Shown here in pieces: positions 11,752-24,352 of a DNA stretch of 64,000 nucleotides (positions are counted from its first letter, which is position 1; each line of letters starts with the position of its first letter). Origin of the DNA: Metarhizium brunneum (taxonomy: Eukaryota; Ascomycota; Sordariomycetes; Hypocreales; Clavicipitaceae). A program made the position numbers and the translations under genes. The notes beneath the pieces are model-generated. The model was given only the letters and a program-made list of their open reading frames with translations. It was not told where the DNA came from and ran no database searches. Location: assembly GCF_013426205.1 (NCBI RefSeq), contig NC_089425.1, positions 3,100,001 through 3,164,000 of the forward strand, in the 5' to 3' direction.

Positions 11752-12561
11752 CTACAGGATATCCAAGAGCTTGTCTGCCATGGCAACAAACCCACCGTCC
11801 TCTTCTCCAATCCACAAATCCACCCAATTCCTGGCCGCCGTGAATTCCTCGCCCTCCTTATCCCAGGCCTCCTCCCTTGGCCTCTCAACGTATATCGTCC
11901 TCAGACCACACGCCTTGGCAGCCTTCAGGTCGCCCATGTGGCAAGCAACCATGGCCACCTGCGCCGGCTCCAGGCCCATCTCCGTCGCGGCGCCGAGATA
12001 CGTCTCCGGGCGAGGCTTGTACGCCCGAAACGTCTCGGCGCAAAACAGCCGGTGGAACCCGAGGCCTCCGAAGTCGTCCAGGTCCCTCACCAGGTCCGTG
12101 TTGCCGTTCGACAGCGTCGCCAGCACGAGCTTCCCGCCGTCACGCAGCCTGGCCAGCCCGTCGACGGCGTCGGGCCAGGGAGCGAGGCGGTGCCACACCA
12201 GGCTGAGCGAGTCCACCTCTGCGTCCGTGTACAGGCCCCCGAGGCCCCATGTCTCGAGCAGCTCGACGAGGCTGTCGCGGTGGTGCTCGTCGATGGTCTT
12301 CCACGCGTCCTGCTCGGGGTCGAAGGACCCGACGAAGCGGACATATGTATCGCGCCAGGCTTGGGCGAAGCGGCCCCAGTCGTCTTCGCCCAGGCGGTCC
12401 AGACGGTCTTTCAGGGCGGGCGGTGGGTTGGAAGAGCGTTTGCGATGTGCGCGGAGCGCCAGCTCCTCCGTGACCGAGGAGCGCCAGTCTACGGTTGTGC
12501 CGAAGACGTCGAATGTAAGCGCCCTGACGGATGAGAGGGGCGGCACTGTGGCGGGGCACAT
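11752..12561 (-). CDS. HAD-superfamily hydrolase, haloacid dehalogenase type II-like
   Basis: A single-exon gene of 269 residues, a normal length for L-2-haloacid dehalogenase-like proteins. The family uses an aspartate nucleophile to hydrolyse C-halogen or phosphate-ester bonds; in fungi most members have unknown substrates. HAD motifs are in order: motif I TFDVFGT with nucleophile Asp18, motif II TLSNGN, motif III lysine in FRAYKPRPETYLGA, and motif IV CHMGDLKAAK with the acidic residue. An alpha-helical cap separates motifs I and II. No signal peptide or membrane segment is seen, so it is probably cytosolic. The gene is GC-rich compared with its AT-richer flanks and stands alone, with several kilobases of non-coding sequence on both sides. 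Whether it acts on haloacids or phosphorylated metabolites cannot be told from sequence. Confidence 0.9.
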   Translation of the reverse strand: MCPATVPPLSSVRALTFDVFGTTVDWRSSVTEELALRAHRKRSSNPPPALKDRLDRLGEDDWGRFAQAWRDTYVRFVGSFDPEQDAWKTIDEHHRDSLVELLETWGLGGLYTDAEVDSLSLVWHRLAPWPDAVDGLARLRDGGKLVLATLSNGNTDLVRDLDDFGGLGFHRLFCAETFRAYKPRPETYLGAATEMGLEPAQVAMVACHMGDLKAAKACGLRTIYVERPREEAWDKEGEEFTAARNWVDLWIGEEDGGFVAMADKLLDIL

Positions 12562-15500
12562 TGTGAATCGGTGTCTTCTTGAGCCGTGTATCTGTCGTCG
12601 ACTGCGTTTGTATTGGCGTTTCTGCTGTTGGCGTGAACCCGCGGCCGTGTGGCTGGATGGCGGAATGCGCGGTGATGTGCGCCTCCCGCCGAGGTTAGCT
12701 CTTGCACCGGTTGGATCGGAGCGTAGATCACATGATGAGCAGACGATGGCGCGTGGTAATACACGTCATCTACTGGATTGGTGTTTATTTATCGAGACGT
12801 AGACGCCACGGCTGGCATCCTATGATGTCGGGATTGAAGATGCTTTCAAACGGCGGGCTACAATCCATGTCTGGATCGGATGACCTTTATCTGATGTAGG
12901 GTAGCGCCATCTCAGAACTCGCTCGTGCGACCGACCGTCCTGTCTCTGGGGGAAAACATTGGATTGGACTAATGCAAGACATCGTGTTCGTCTGAAGTAG
13001 CGTCGTGGGAGACGAGGCTGGGAACTGCACTAGTAGTGCCTGCGTTTAGCATCCTACCCGTGAATATGCCGCCCTGGGCATCACGATCCACGACACACTC
13101 GGAGAATGCATTGCTTACCACACACTAATACGAAAGCAGGAAAGTTCAATTTACGATGAATAATGCCTACTGCTACTAGAGGGCTCCAACACAAGATGCC
13201 AGGTCTTGAAAAGAATGTCCGTCTGGTGTTGCGGTGCCGGAAACATGCCGTGAAATGGAGTGTCAAAATGGGAACAGAATTATACACAGACAGTATAACC
13301 ATGACGAGACAAGTAAGATTCCTCGTTAAAGCCCCGTAACACTGGACCGGATTTACTTGTAGAATGGAGAGCTGTACGTTGATATTTGCAAATCCAGCAA
13401 CGCACGATTCGAACAGATGCAGGCATTCACAAACGGAGAGCAATATAACACAATTCCTTTAATCATGAACTCAAATTCATACCCCATCTCTCATGCCCAC
13501 CCCTTTACCAAGCTTCCTTTCTATGCGCATACGCGAGCATTGTCGCTCCAGTTCTCAACACTCGCCTCGCCTTGTCCACCCTTGCAAACCACCCAAAACC
13601 CCTATCCTTAGATCTCATCGATCGAACCCCAAGTAAATCCGTGCTCCACGGCTTTTGTCGTGTCTTTTAGGTCCTGCGAGTAGGCATACTCGCACTGGCT
13701 GGCCATGATATTGCACTGGGGATCTTGCTCGGGGCCTCGTGATGTCTTACCTTTGAGATGGGTGGTTTGCATATGTAGGGTTGATGATGTCTTTAACGCA
13801 AGGGGGGACATCTGTCTAAGTGGTGTTCCGCTTCACGTACTCCGTAAGGAGAATTTGCTACCGATTCTACTGCGCAGGCGTCTTTCATTAACGTATCACG
13901 GATGGCAGGTGTGACTAGTTGCATTGTGACATCTTCTGCGCAATACGCAGTATAGAATGCACAGCAACTGACGTGTTATTCCATTTCCCCATCGTGGCTA
14001 CCGTTAGCATTGATTCGAGTTGGCCGCTGGAGGCGCTGCGAGGCTGGCTCCGGGCAACCAGAATTCGGATATTCACGAAGCCGACGACGACAATTTAATC
14101 AAACGACCAACCAACCCATGCAGTTTTTGATGTGAAACTTGCCGCGCTCGGGTTGGGTAATTTCGTTTTGCATGAATACCACTTCACACGTAGTCATCTT
14201 GATAAAACACGGGCTGCGTGTATGTACATACAAGAATACTAGTAGCTCCATCTCATCGTCTGAAGGAAGACCTCCTACTTCCCGAATCTGAATACGGCAA
14301 TTAGACACGTCGATCAAAAGCCTGCCGACAACGGTGCTGTCATGGCGTCTGACAATGCACCTAATAAGCTCGTCTCTGAAACAAGAGACAATATCGCGCC
14401 TTTCCCGAGCTCTCATCCCGATGGTAGCTGATGCTAATACCGAGTCAAGCGATAAGTGTGAGGTGATTTATCCCCTGCAAGGACCCCCCCCTCATAATAC
14501 GGCAGTTGTGAAACACCCTTCATGTCTTGATACCCATGTCCGCTGAGCAAAGGCATGCAGCGAGAGGGGATGAGCCCTGCTGAAGAGGCCGGTCATGGAA
14601 TGGTCTCCCTGGCCTCAACCTGCAGTTGCAAGGGGGCCAATGTAGTACATATGTATGTATGTAGTACTCCGTATGTATCTCACAAATAAGATTTTGACGA
14701 CTTTGGACGAGATATAATGCTGTTACGTGGCGTAATATTCCGTAAGAGGTTAATTATCTTACAACGAAACACCAAGTAACTTGTACTTCACACTGGTTCA
14801 CTGTCTCTCTCCTCACAAGAACAAACGGGTTTTGCGCAACCATTGTTGGGCAAAGTTACGAGTTGCTTTGTCTGTATACTGCCGATTCTGAATTGATGAC
14901 GAGCGCCTTGGCTAGTGTCTCATTGTAACCGGTACCGGCAACCCTCTGGGAATGTGTGGTATGACTTCAACAACACCACGCCATGTGGAGAGAGGGATCG
15001 ACGCCACAGGAAAAAAACATGTCCTTGGTGTTGATCAAGGGGGAGGGCGAACGTTGCCCTCCATCCGTAGTACGGAGTAAAATTTGTAGAGCAATTCATG
15101 ACCAGTGACGTCTGGGGAAAATCTTCTACTCTCTGAACTCGACTTTTTCCTTCTCTTAGCCAGCGCTGTGTGTTGGCCATCTTTGTAAAGGCGGAGCGGC
15201 TCGACGGCTCGTGGACGGCTCGTGGGCGGCCCGGGGATGGGGAACCCGTTGATGGAGCGTTCATGGCGAGGCTTTTGACTATTGGCCGAGGTTTTGGTCC
15301 AAGAATAAGTCCCAAGTTCCACAGTCGCGGAATACCATGCCCGGTCGCTGGTGTGACAATGTAGACATTTGTCAACATTGAGCATGAACAGGAAGAGATG
15401 GATTGCGAATCAAAAACCTGAAACCGAACAGATGTGGTCATGTTCTCGTCGTGTCTCCTGTAATCGAGTCTTCATGCAAATAAATTGCAATCGTACTACC

Positions 15501-18500
15501 TCCGTATTGCACATAACTCTTTAACGTTTGCATCCACCCCAGCAGCGAGGATGCGATGGTAATTCATAAATTGTTGTACGGACTAGGGCACCGGATCACC
15601 GGCCACAAGCCTGGAAACCCATGGCCAAGACTGGCTGGATTTGCATTTTTGCATTTACCCGCGTGAATTTTGTCGCCCACTCTGGATGGGCGATCTGAAG
15701 TTAGTACCAAGTAGTTAAGGTTTTCCATGTTCCCATTTATTATGCCAAACCATGCTTATCGCCAGCCCGTCTTAACAGCTGAACTCAAGGCGTTTGCGAC
15801 GTGTTTGTACCATGTTTCTGTGGGCATTTCTCTTGGTGGCTTGCATTAGCACCTAGCTTTGACCTCCTTTTTGGCGCAAAGTTGTGCATGAAGATGGAAT
15901 TTGGAAAATAAACGGGGTACGGAGCACCAAATGACCAATAATCTGAGCAACCGAGGTTGGAGAACGTCTAAATGCTGCGTCCGATGCGTGGGACAGGACA
16001 CAGACAACAGAGGTGAGCCTCCAGTCACGAAGAATTTGTCCAAAATGATACGGGCACGAGGTCTGTCGTTCTGCCCGAGAATGAAGCTCACCCATGACCA
16101 GGGGCCTCACTATCCTGTCTTTGAGAATGGCGATTTTTGCAGCCAACAGTCAGTCTCTGACCAAAGAAAAGAAATTACTGTTGGTCCGGCACCTGCCATA
16201 GTGTTCCTAAAAGTAGGAACCCAGGATGTGACCCAGACGAGGAACCCCCTTGTAATTTCCACACAACAGCGGCTTGAAACAAAGTGCAATTGTACGAGAA
16301 CAATCTCGTGGATCTTTGGAGGAAACGAAACTTGATGTTACGCTGTTAAATCGACCGAATTTCGAAGTTTCCTTCATCCTGTCTCGAGCGACCACATGTT
16401 ATGTACAGAGTACTACCAGGCACGCATGCAGCGGTTGGGCCTTCGGCTGAAATTCATGGCGTTTGTAGTAAGATTCGGGGCCACATGTGTTCTCAGAAAT
16501 GACGAAAACGACTGTGCCAAACCCTACTTCCGTAGTAGTATTATGACAGAGGCGTTGCTGTCAGAATGCTTGCTTCCGCATGGCGTTATGTGTTTCCTTT
16601 GCATGCATGCATGCCGTCCTCCGTATGCTGATACAATATTGTATGTACGTTTTGCAGCGGCATCATGAGTACCGAGAACACGGGCCGCATAGCAATCATC
16701 GCTCCGTTCGACACGGAAAGCTGCTTAGTGTATGTACGGCGTACGAAGTACTACATTATTGGGGATTTCGTTGATGCTCCATTGACCCTGGCAGCCAGGT
16801 GGTGAGAGAAATCTCCAGGGGACCCGTGGTCTAGCTTGGTGATAAACTCGCATGAGATGTGAGCATGTATTGCTGTTGTGCGTCGTCAAGTTGCATTTCA
16901 CCTCTTGTCCTGGGGCCTGAAAAAAGGCTAACCTGGGAGAGGAAGGCGGCTTCTCTAATTCGTAGTGATACCATATTGATCAATGATTGTTAACGAAGAA
17001 CGCTGTGCGGACTTGGAAGTAGTAACTAGACCGATGTGGAGAGAAGTTTCAACAAAAGGCTGTGAAAAAGCCAAGACCCAGGCATGGGTGGACTCTCCAC
17101 ACCTGTGGCGAAATGGTCAACGATTAACAGGCAGTCCATTGAAGGAGCGAAAAAGAAGCTCCGACGAGGTCGTCCGCAGCAGAAGGATCTGGCTTGCCAG
17201 AATCGGGCCCATCGCGGTTGGATTATGATGGAGGTCGACGGAGTATTACGGAGCAGAGTCTTCAATGTTGGTTACATCAATGGAGGCTGAGAACGGGCAA
17301 GTGCCACCTAGTTGGCAGGCGCCACAGGACGCGGCTTCCTCTTCGGCATCACGGAAGGAAATTGCAGTGCCCCGAGCCAACTGGGCTTGCAGAGCTCCTC
17401 CCTCGCAAACCTGGTCGTGATGGTCCCGGTGCCATTTAGCAATGTTGTCATATGTTAGGCTCTTTCGCGGTGGTGCACCCTCGTGCGTTTTCACGCCACC
17501 TTGGACATGCTCCCTTGATACCAGCCGGCGCCTCCGTACTTGACGGTCCGTCCTCCCCTGCGGATGTCACCCGACAGGCTGCTCCAACCAGCTTCACCTC
17601 CTGGGCCAGGACGACGATTTGTGCTCAGGCCTGGGCTGCTGCAGGCAACAGGGCAGTCCCCTGGTCGAGAGTAACAGCGGACATGAGCTCAATCCACTCA
17701 AATGGGGGGACCCCTGGGCGATAAACCATGGCCGAGCCAGGATCTGGAAAAGCAACTGCGGAGTGTCTTCCACTGCTAACCTATTGTAAACAGTGTTTCT
17801 CCATCCTGGCGTCACGAGCTGTTGTCTTTTCCTGGATTATGAACACATGGAGAAGTCTTTTGAGATTCATTGGGCTGCGGAACTGCCTTGCGCAAGTGAC
17901 CAAAACTTGGGACCCCTTTATCATCTTGGCCTGGCACGCCCAGTCGCTCATCAAGAGTCTCCAAGTACTCCGTCCGTATGTCTGGGATCGTCAAGGCTTG
18001 CTTTGGCCACCCCATTTCGACAAATAATTTCCGGGGTCAGTGACTTCGACGCGACTCTTCCATCTCGCCAAGTCCTACGGTGGATACATAACAGGCCAGC
18101 ATCTCACTCCAGCCTGGCCAACCCTGCGGGACCTCGTCATCTCTTCGTCTTTGTCCAATTTTAAACCAGAAGTGGTCTGTTGAGGGAATCTATCTGAACG
18201 TCCACCACTCTGTAATAGTTATTCTCCTATCTTTTCTCACTTTTTGCCTTGGCCATAACGCTGGGTGTTCTTTGTTTCCACTAAGTGTTGCGCCGTGGAT
18301 CGACGTCACACTCATTTCGCCCAGGCGAGGAGCTGTCTCTGGTAATACATGTCTCATTGTAAATCATCCACATTTGGGGGAAGCTTCCACAAATCTCTTT
18401 TGGAACCTCCCATCTCCGACCTTCTACAGGCACCGTGCTGACTTGGAACTTGGATAGTTGTTAGGGCTATACCGTTATTCCGATCACTACTCGTTTCTGG

Positions 18501-19346
18501 GGCATTCATTCGCATCAATCGTATCTTGGGATACACATTCATGGCAGCTTGAACTGTGGTGTGCAACAGAAGGAAGAAACCGCTTACTCGAAATTTCTAT
18601 TAATCGACCGCTTCTCAACCAGCGCACCCATTCTTTGGAAAGAACCAACAATTTCGTCTTTTTTTTTTGGTCGGGAGATCCCCACTTGCTTGCAATTGAG
18701 AGCCCTGTGTTGGTTGCCTTGGATGGACTACGGGCCAAGCCGCTGAGACACGGTATTTGGTCTCCTATATTTGGCAGTATCACAGTTATCACAGTGAGAC
18801 CCCTCTCTTGGTAGGTGAGTGTAACTAGGATCTGCATGAATAAGCCTGATTGCGATGTGTGTGAAATAGGAGAACTTGCGCTGATGACTGTCGGGCAGGC
18901 GCTCCATGTGCAGACGCAGACGTTGAATTTAGCTCTACTCCTTACTTCTGCATGCTGTTGGAGGTTTTGCTTACATCTTGCGATCAGCTACTGTGAGTGG
19001 CATTTCCTTGAACAAACTACGCCGTAATACCAAGTCCCTGTGGTTCACTGGAAAGCGCAAATTTGTTGCATACCGTTTTCTTCTTTTGCTGTGGGCTAAT
19101 GCTTTGAAAGTCTTGGGAGAAGTAGATGTGTTGTTGCTGACTGAACCGTTGTTTCACTGCCAGTTCTCAACTGCAGGGGTCGGCTGCATATTTGTGAAAG
19201 TGCTAGAGCTTGTACTCCGTACATATTCCTTGTTAATCGGGTCTGACCACGGTTTTGACTGATGCGTGGACCGACTTTTGAAGGGCTCAGGTCGATTTTT
19301 TTTCAATGAGTGCCCTCCCACAACGCCGGGAGTCATATTAAGAGAT
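12562..19346. other. Gene desert upstream of the Num1-like gene
   Basis: Nearly 6.8 kb with only a short coding-like fragment (13608-13706). TACTCCGTA-type motifs occur at 13837-13846, 14665-14673, 15071-15079, 17975-17983 and 19212-19222, the densest run in the window. TATG microsatellite sequence lies near 14650. Open frames are short and unrelated to known families. The right end must contain the promoter and leader of the PH-domain gene. Possible splice signals there (GTGAGT near 18816, acceptor-like TCAG near 19290) suggest a 5' UTR intron or a small upstream coding exon. Confidence 0.55.
13608..13706 (-). CDS. Short coding-like fragment, unknown
   Basis: A 32-codon minus-strand frame from ATG at 13706 to TAA at 13608 reads as ordinary protein (it contains QCEYAYSQDLKDTTKAVEHG) with good codon bias. 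The same frame runs upstream to an ATG at 13811, where a GTAAGA donor-like sequence interrupts it. It may be the last exon of an unrecognised small gene or a relic of a degraded one. No upstream exon could be assigned with confidence and no domain is recognised. Confidence 0.25.
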   Translation of the reverse strand: MASQCEYAYSQDLKDTTKAVEHGFTWGSIDEI

Positions 19347-22300
19347 ATGACTGAGTGGGAAACAGATGATGAGCGCAGGGCGAAAGGGCATGAGATACCT
19401 GTGTTGTCAACAACCCCAGAGCCAACTTGCTCTCGAACTCCTTCGCCTTCAACAAAGTCAAAACGATCCTGTCGACGATCCGTGACTCCTCCAGCAAGAG
19501 GCTCTTCACCAACTAACATGTCTACCGACCGTACAGACAAGAGATCGTCCAGAGACGTAACGAATGATGAGACCATTAGCATTCTAGATCCTCGAAGATT
19601 TACCCCAACACTTCATGCCAATCTAGTCTCCGAGATTCTTGCATTGAGAAGGGACCAAGATGAGAAGACCAAGCAAATAGAGAGCTTGGAGAACGCACTC
19701 CATTCGGTGAAGGAAGAGCATGAACAACTACAAGAGAGCCTGACTACTTCCTCGAAAGAAAGCCGATCTCTCAAACGACAACTTTCCCTTCTCGAGGGTG
19801 GAACATCATCCGCACTCGGAGAACTTGCTAAAGAAAGAGACGAAGCTGTTGACTCTATTTCCGAGACAAAGAAGAGGCTAAATTTGGCGCAAAAGAAGAT
19901 TCGTAGCCAGGAAGATGATTCTCTGCGGGTTCATGAGCTCTGGGAACAGGAGAAGGATGGCTGGGAGGATGAACGCCGAAAGTATGAACGAAAGTTACAT
20001 ATTGCTGAGAGTCGCCTGAAGGTGGTTCTCGACGAAGTTGCGGGGTATCAAGCTAATTTTGCGAACAAGACTCCAAACGGTGCTCTTCATGATCACGAGA
20101 GCGACGTGGAAGAAAGTGGCAAAGAAAATGACGCTGTTAGCGTTAGGACTATGAGCATGACTAACAGTATCCGACACTCTCTGATGAGTGGCCCTATACT
20201 GCATCCCGGCAATTCACTCGCCGACGAACTCACCTTCGATGATGACGATCAGACAGATGTCGATGGTCGTGAGAGCGTCCTGTCTATACGAACAAGTCCG
20301 AAACATATGCGAACCTTCAGTCGGGATAGTGTGGCTGGTAGATTACACCTCAGAAACCATAGCATTGAAAGCCTGAAGCGTACTGGGAGCGTGGCTCGGA
20401 GCAAACTCTTTATGAACCCATCGGTACTGGAAGCATTGGAAGGCGAGGATGAAGAAACCGAATCGCAAACTTTTCAGACGGCAGTACCGGGAGGTGTATC
20501 TTACATTGACAGCGGCATACAGTATTCTCCGCCCCCTTCACCACCGGCTCTGCGATTCAAATCATCAACTCCAGATGCCCCTTCTCAGCGTGTCAAGACT
20601 CCCGAACATGAGACGCCCAGTCGGGCAGATACTGAAATCGAGGCGAATCAGCGCAAGAAAAGAGTGCAAGTCGTTCAGCCATTGATTATTGAACATCCAA
20701 AGCATGACAACAAGATGGTCTCCGCAGCTGCCCAGACCGTGGAGATGCCGCTCAGCCCGCCTAAAACACCGCAGACACCGTTTCTTGAACTCGAACATGT
20801 TCCTGTGTTGATGGTCACATCCTCAACTCAGACAGAAGAAGTACCTGCTGTCGCTTCCGACGTAGGCTTGACGCCACCATCAATAAGAGCATCGTCTCTG
20901 CCACCGTTGGACATTCCCACTATCAACATCCAGCCTCCGACGAGTCGGCCCACCACTCCGCGAGAGCCTCGTCTGCCACAGCACTTTAAACATTTTGGTT
21001 GCCAAGTCAATCTTTCATCTACCCTTCCAACCAGTGATGCTTCTATGCAAACTGAAGGGATTCAAGTTGACAAAAGATTGGCCCTTCTGCCAGCTCATTT
21101 GCAGCCTTCGTCCATATCCTCCCGACCGACATCACCTAACGTATTAAAGCCCAGAGTAGACAGTGACTTCACGCCGGTCCCGCCGCGAAACCCAAGGCGG
21201 TTGACAAATAGTCATGATCGACCTGAGTTAGCGTCATCCCCCGCCACTTCGCGAGGAGACGATGAGGAGTTACAAGACAGTTACCTAAACCTGCATGGCG
21301 ACCAACCATCGTTGGCTCAAAAAGGGGCTACTAGACATAGCAACCGCATTAGCAGCATTTTTGCTGGCTTTGATACTGCTAGTTCCGACGAAGGTGACGA
21401 ATTTGGAGATCTGGATGGCAGTGATGCAGAGTACCGAACAGCTTTGTCTGCACCTAGACCACAGTCAAATTCAACCAGGGCAACCAAGCGAGGATCTTTT
21501 GGAACCGCCACTATATCGTCCGAACAGCAAAGACCCAAACCACTGACCAGAAATCCAACCAAGCCTATCGGCCCTGAGCCATGTAATTCATTCGGCCTTG
21601 CTGATAAAGAGAATCAGCCGAAGGGTCATGGTAGAAAGTTGAGTAGGGCTTATGAGAAGCCCCATCCAGCTCCAGCACCCAGTTCATCCAATCGTACCAG
21701 TGCTATACGGAAGGCCGCCATCATACAGAGCGGGATTGTTACCCAGCAAAGTCGCTCCAGAAGCCCTAGTCTCCCTGACGGCAAATATCCCCCGTTTCCT
21801 ATACCTAACCGGGCAAGTTCGCGAAGATCACAAATTGGTCTTTATACGCCGAGTGATGGCCAAAGTCCTACAAGGGGAGAAATTTGGCACCGCAGAGGTA
21901 GCAGCCGTTCGTCTTATCAGTCACACAGTATACGCAAGGTTCGTTCCGCTGCTGCCTTACCGAGGGCTCATCGATACCGCAGGCACGGTAGTAGATCTCC
22001 GCCACCCTTGTCTCCCTCAACTGAAGCACCGGAAAGTCCCGGCTTGCCGCCTCTGCCCCGAAACGATATAACCACTCCTCGTAATGGACGCGACAGAGGC
22101 TTTTCCAGCTATCGCAAACATCGACACGACCTGTCGACCAACACGGACAACACGAATAACACCGTGCCCACGACGGATACCGGGTTTTCTCACACGACAG
22201 GCGTTGTTGACGCTATAGCTCAAACCATGGTGGGCGAGTGGATGTTGAAGTATGTTCGACGACGCAAATCTTTCAGTGTTCCTGAAAACACAGGCAAGGA

Positions 22301-23518
22301 CGACAGCAGCAACGATCGGCACAAGAGATGGGTGTGGCTAGCACCCTATGAAAGATCCATTCTCTGGAGCAGCAAACAGCCTTCGTCGGGTAGCGCCTTG
22401 TTGGGCAAGACTGGCCGCAAGCGTAAGTTGACCGTCTCATGTCTGCAGCTTTGGTGACGCATTGTTAACAAGGTGCTATAGTCACAATCCAGTCAGTCCT
22501 GGATGTCAAGGATGATAATCCGGCCCCTAGAGTCATGCCCACTGTTTTCAACCGATCGATTCTAATTTTGACTCCACAAAGAGCCTTGAAATTTACGGCA
22601 TCATCAGCTGAGAGACATTACCTTTGGCTCACGGCGCTGTCGTTCCTGGCTCACTCATCCCAAGCCGTTCCTGAGATCATCTCAGCTCCCCATACGAATA
22701 CCAAAGAGCAGCAGCACCAGCCGTTGCCTGAATTTGAAGCACCACAGCCAAAGCATAAAAGAAGCGGCATACGAGACTCCATTAGGCTCGCCAAAGGCAG
22801 AACGGCCACCAAGATTAGTGTTCCTGGTGTACCTAGCATTCCCAGTGTTCCAACATCTCGAAGGAGCGAGGCTACAGGATTTCGTTTGCAGGATTCTTCA
22901 TCAGCAGTTTCTGGAGGACATAGCCGTGAGCAGTCTGGAGAAGCGGCAGAGCCACCGTTCATCCCTCGATTTTCAGAGCGGACTGTTCACTCTGTGGCAA
23001 CCCATGGCCGCAAGCGAAGTAACACTGGAGGGCATGTCGCGCCTCCACTCTCCTTTAGAGGATTTTCTGGACCGGCAGGGACCGGCAGCGGACCTCACCA
23101 CTCAGGCCAGAGCACGGCAAATGGAAGTGTCGACACGACGATGTCATCTGAAGTTTATCAAAGCCAAGCTTCTACCAACACGACTTGGAACATGAGTCAA
23201 ACAGCATCATCACAGCGTACGTCTGAGGCGTCATCTCGCCCTAGCAACTTTTTTGATGCTATTGGAACTGTGAGGATGGAAGCATTCATTAGCCCATTGG
23301 CCTACTCTCAGTATACCGACTATCCCGATGATCAATGCGAAGAGTATCGCAAGAATTCCAGACGAAGGAGCAAGGAGATTCGAAGGCGAAATAGCCGCAA
23401 TCGACACCGAGACAGCTATTCATACAGAGCAGGAAGGAGTGAGGACTCTTACAGTAGAGGAAGATTCCCAGTTGAAGAAGATTACTTCCTCCGTGACGAT
23501 CCTTTCAAGGGATTCTAG
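19347..23518 (+). CDS. Cortical PH-domain protein, Num1/ApsA/Mcp5 family
   Basis: Two exons, 19347-22422 and 22482-23518 (59 bp intron ending CTATAG), encode about 1370 residues. The family anchors dynein and mitochondria at the plasma membrane and drives nuclear migration (Aspergillus ApsA, yeast Num1, fission-yeast Mcp5). Visible: an acidic, Ser/Pro-rich N-terminus; a conserved ILDPRRFTPTLHANLV segment near residue 77; a long coiled coil at about 90-240; a low-complexity Ser/Thr/Pro-rich middle; and a C-terminal PH domain at about 963-1086, beginning GEWMLKYVRRRKS and containing TIQSVLDVKDD and RSILILTPQRALKFT, which the intron interrupts. A basic, Arg/Ser-rich tail follows. The start is uncertain: 19347 is the first in-frame ATG, but the frame opens at 19263 and upstream residues (TTPGVILRD) look conserved, so the true start may lie in an upstream exon. 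Confidence 0.88.
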
Positions 23519-24352
23519 AATCGACCTCGAAGATCAACAGCACACCACTTTTCAATCAACGTCATCTGAGTCTTATATGCCCCAACTTTACACCATTACG
23601 GATACCCTTTCGTGGTTTTTTCTTTTTTTGCCTTTGAACCCTTAACGGCCCCGAATCGATGACTTTCATATTGCAGTCTCCATTCCGTTGGCAGTTTAGT
23701 CTATTATGCACGGCGTTTGGTGTTGTCATGTCTATGTCTTTACACGCTCATTTGCAGTGCGCTCGACTCAGGGCCGTTCTTATGCAGTTATTGATGAAAA
23801 TGGGTTCTTCGAGGGGAATTGCTTCTAGCACTGCCGATAGTGTCTTTGCACTGCGTCTCTTGTATTGGGTTAGTGGTTTCAGTCCCAGGCTGGCTATGGA
23901 GGCGAAACTTGTCGCGTACGTAAGATTTAGCGATGGTATCTTTAGAGAAAATGAAGCAAATTCTTGGGAATCTGCGCATTGTAGATGCATATGTATATGA
24001 TTTGCAGCTGTTTTGGACGGTGAGTTTGTCCGTGCAACATGATAGACTTGGTGTGGATTCGGATGAATGCGGCTTGTTGCCTTTTGTTCTGCGCCGTGAA
24101 CTTGCCAGGCTTCCAAGCTTCGGATGTTCCAGTCCCCACATGCACATGCCCCTCTGTCCCTGGCAAGGCGAAGACGGCGCCCCACCCCCGCCGCGAAAAG
24201 TTGCGGCTCCATCCTCAGCTTTGCTACTCCGTAGTCATTGAATGAAATTCGGTACGACTAGCGAAGCTTCTGTCGCTTGTCAAATTACTCCCAAGCACAC
24301 CACATACGCCGTTTGCAATATTCTCGGCTGAAACAAAGAGGCACAGGCCGAG
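23519..24352. other. Intergenic region between the PH-domain and OTU genes
   Basis: 834 bp between two plus-strand genes. It should hold the 3' UTR of the PH-domain gene and the OTU promoter. A TACTCCGTA motif lies at 24225-24233, about 120 bp before the OTU start codon. No gene is seen. Confidence 0.6.

Noticed and set aside
11743..12802. Long plus-strand frames opposite the HAD gene
   Set aside because: They are mirror openness of a GC-rich gene; the minus strand carries all the HAD motifs.
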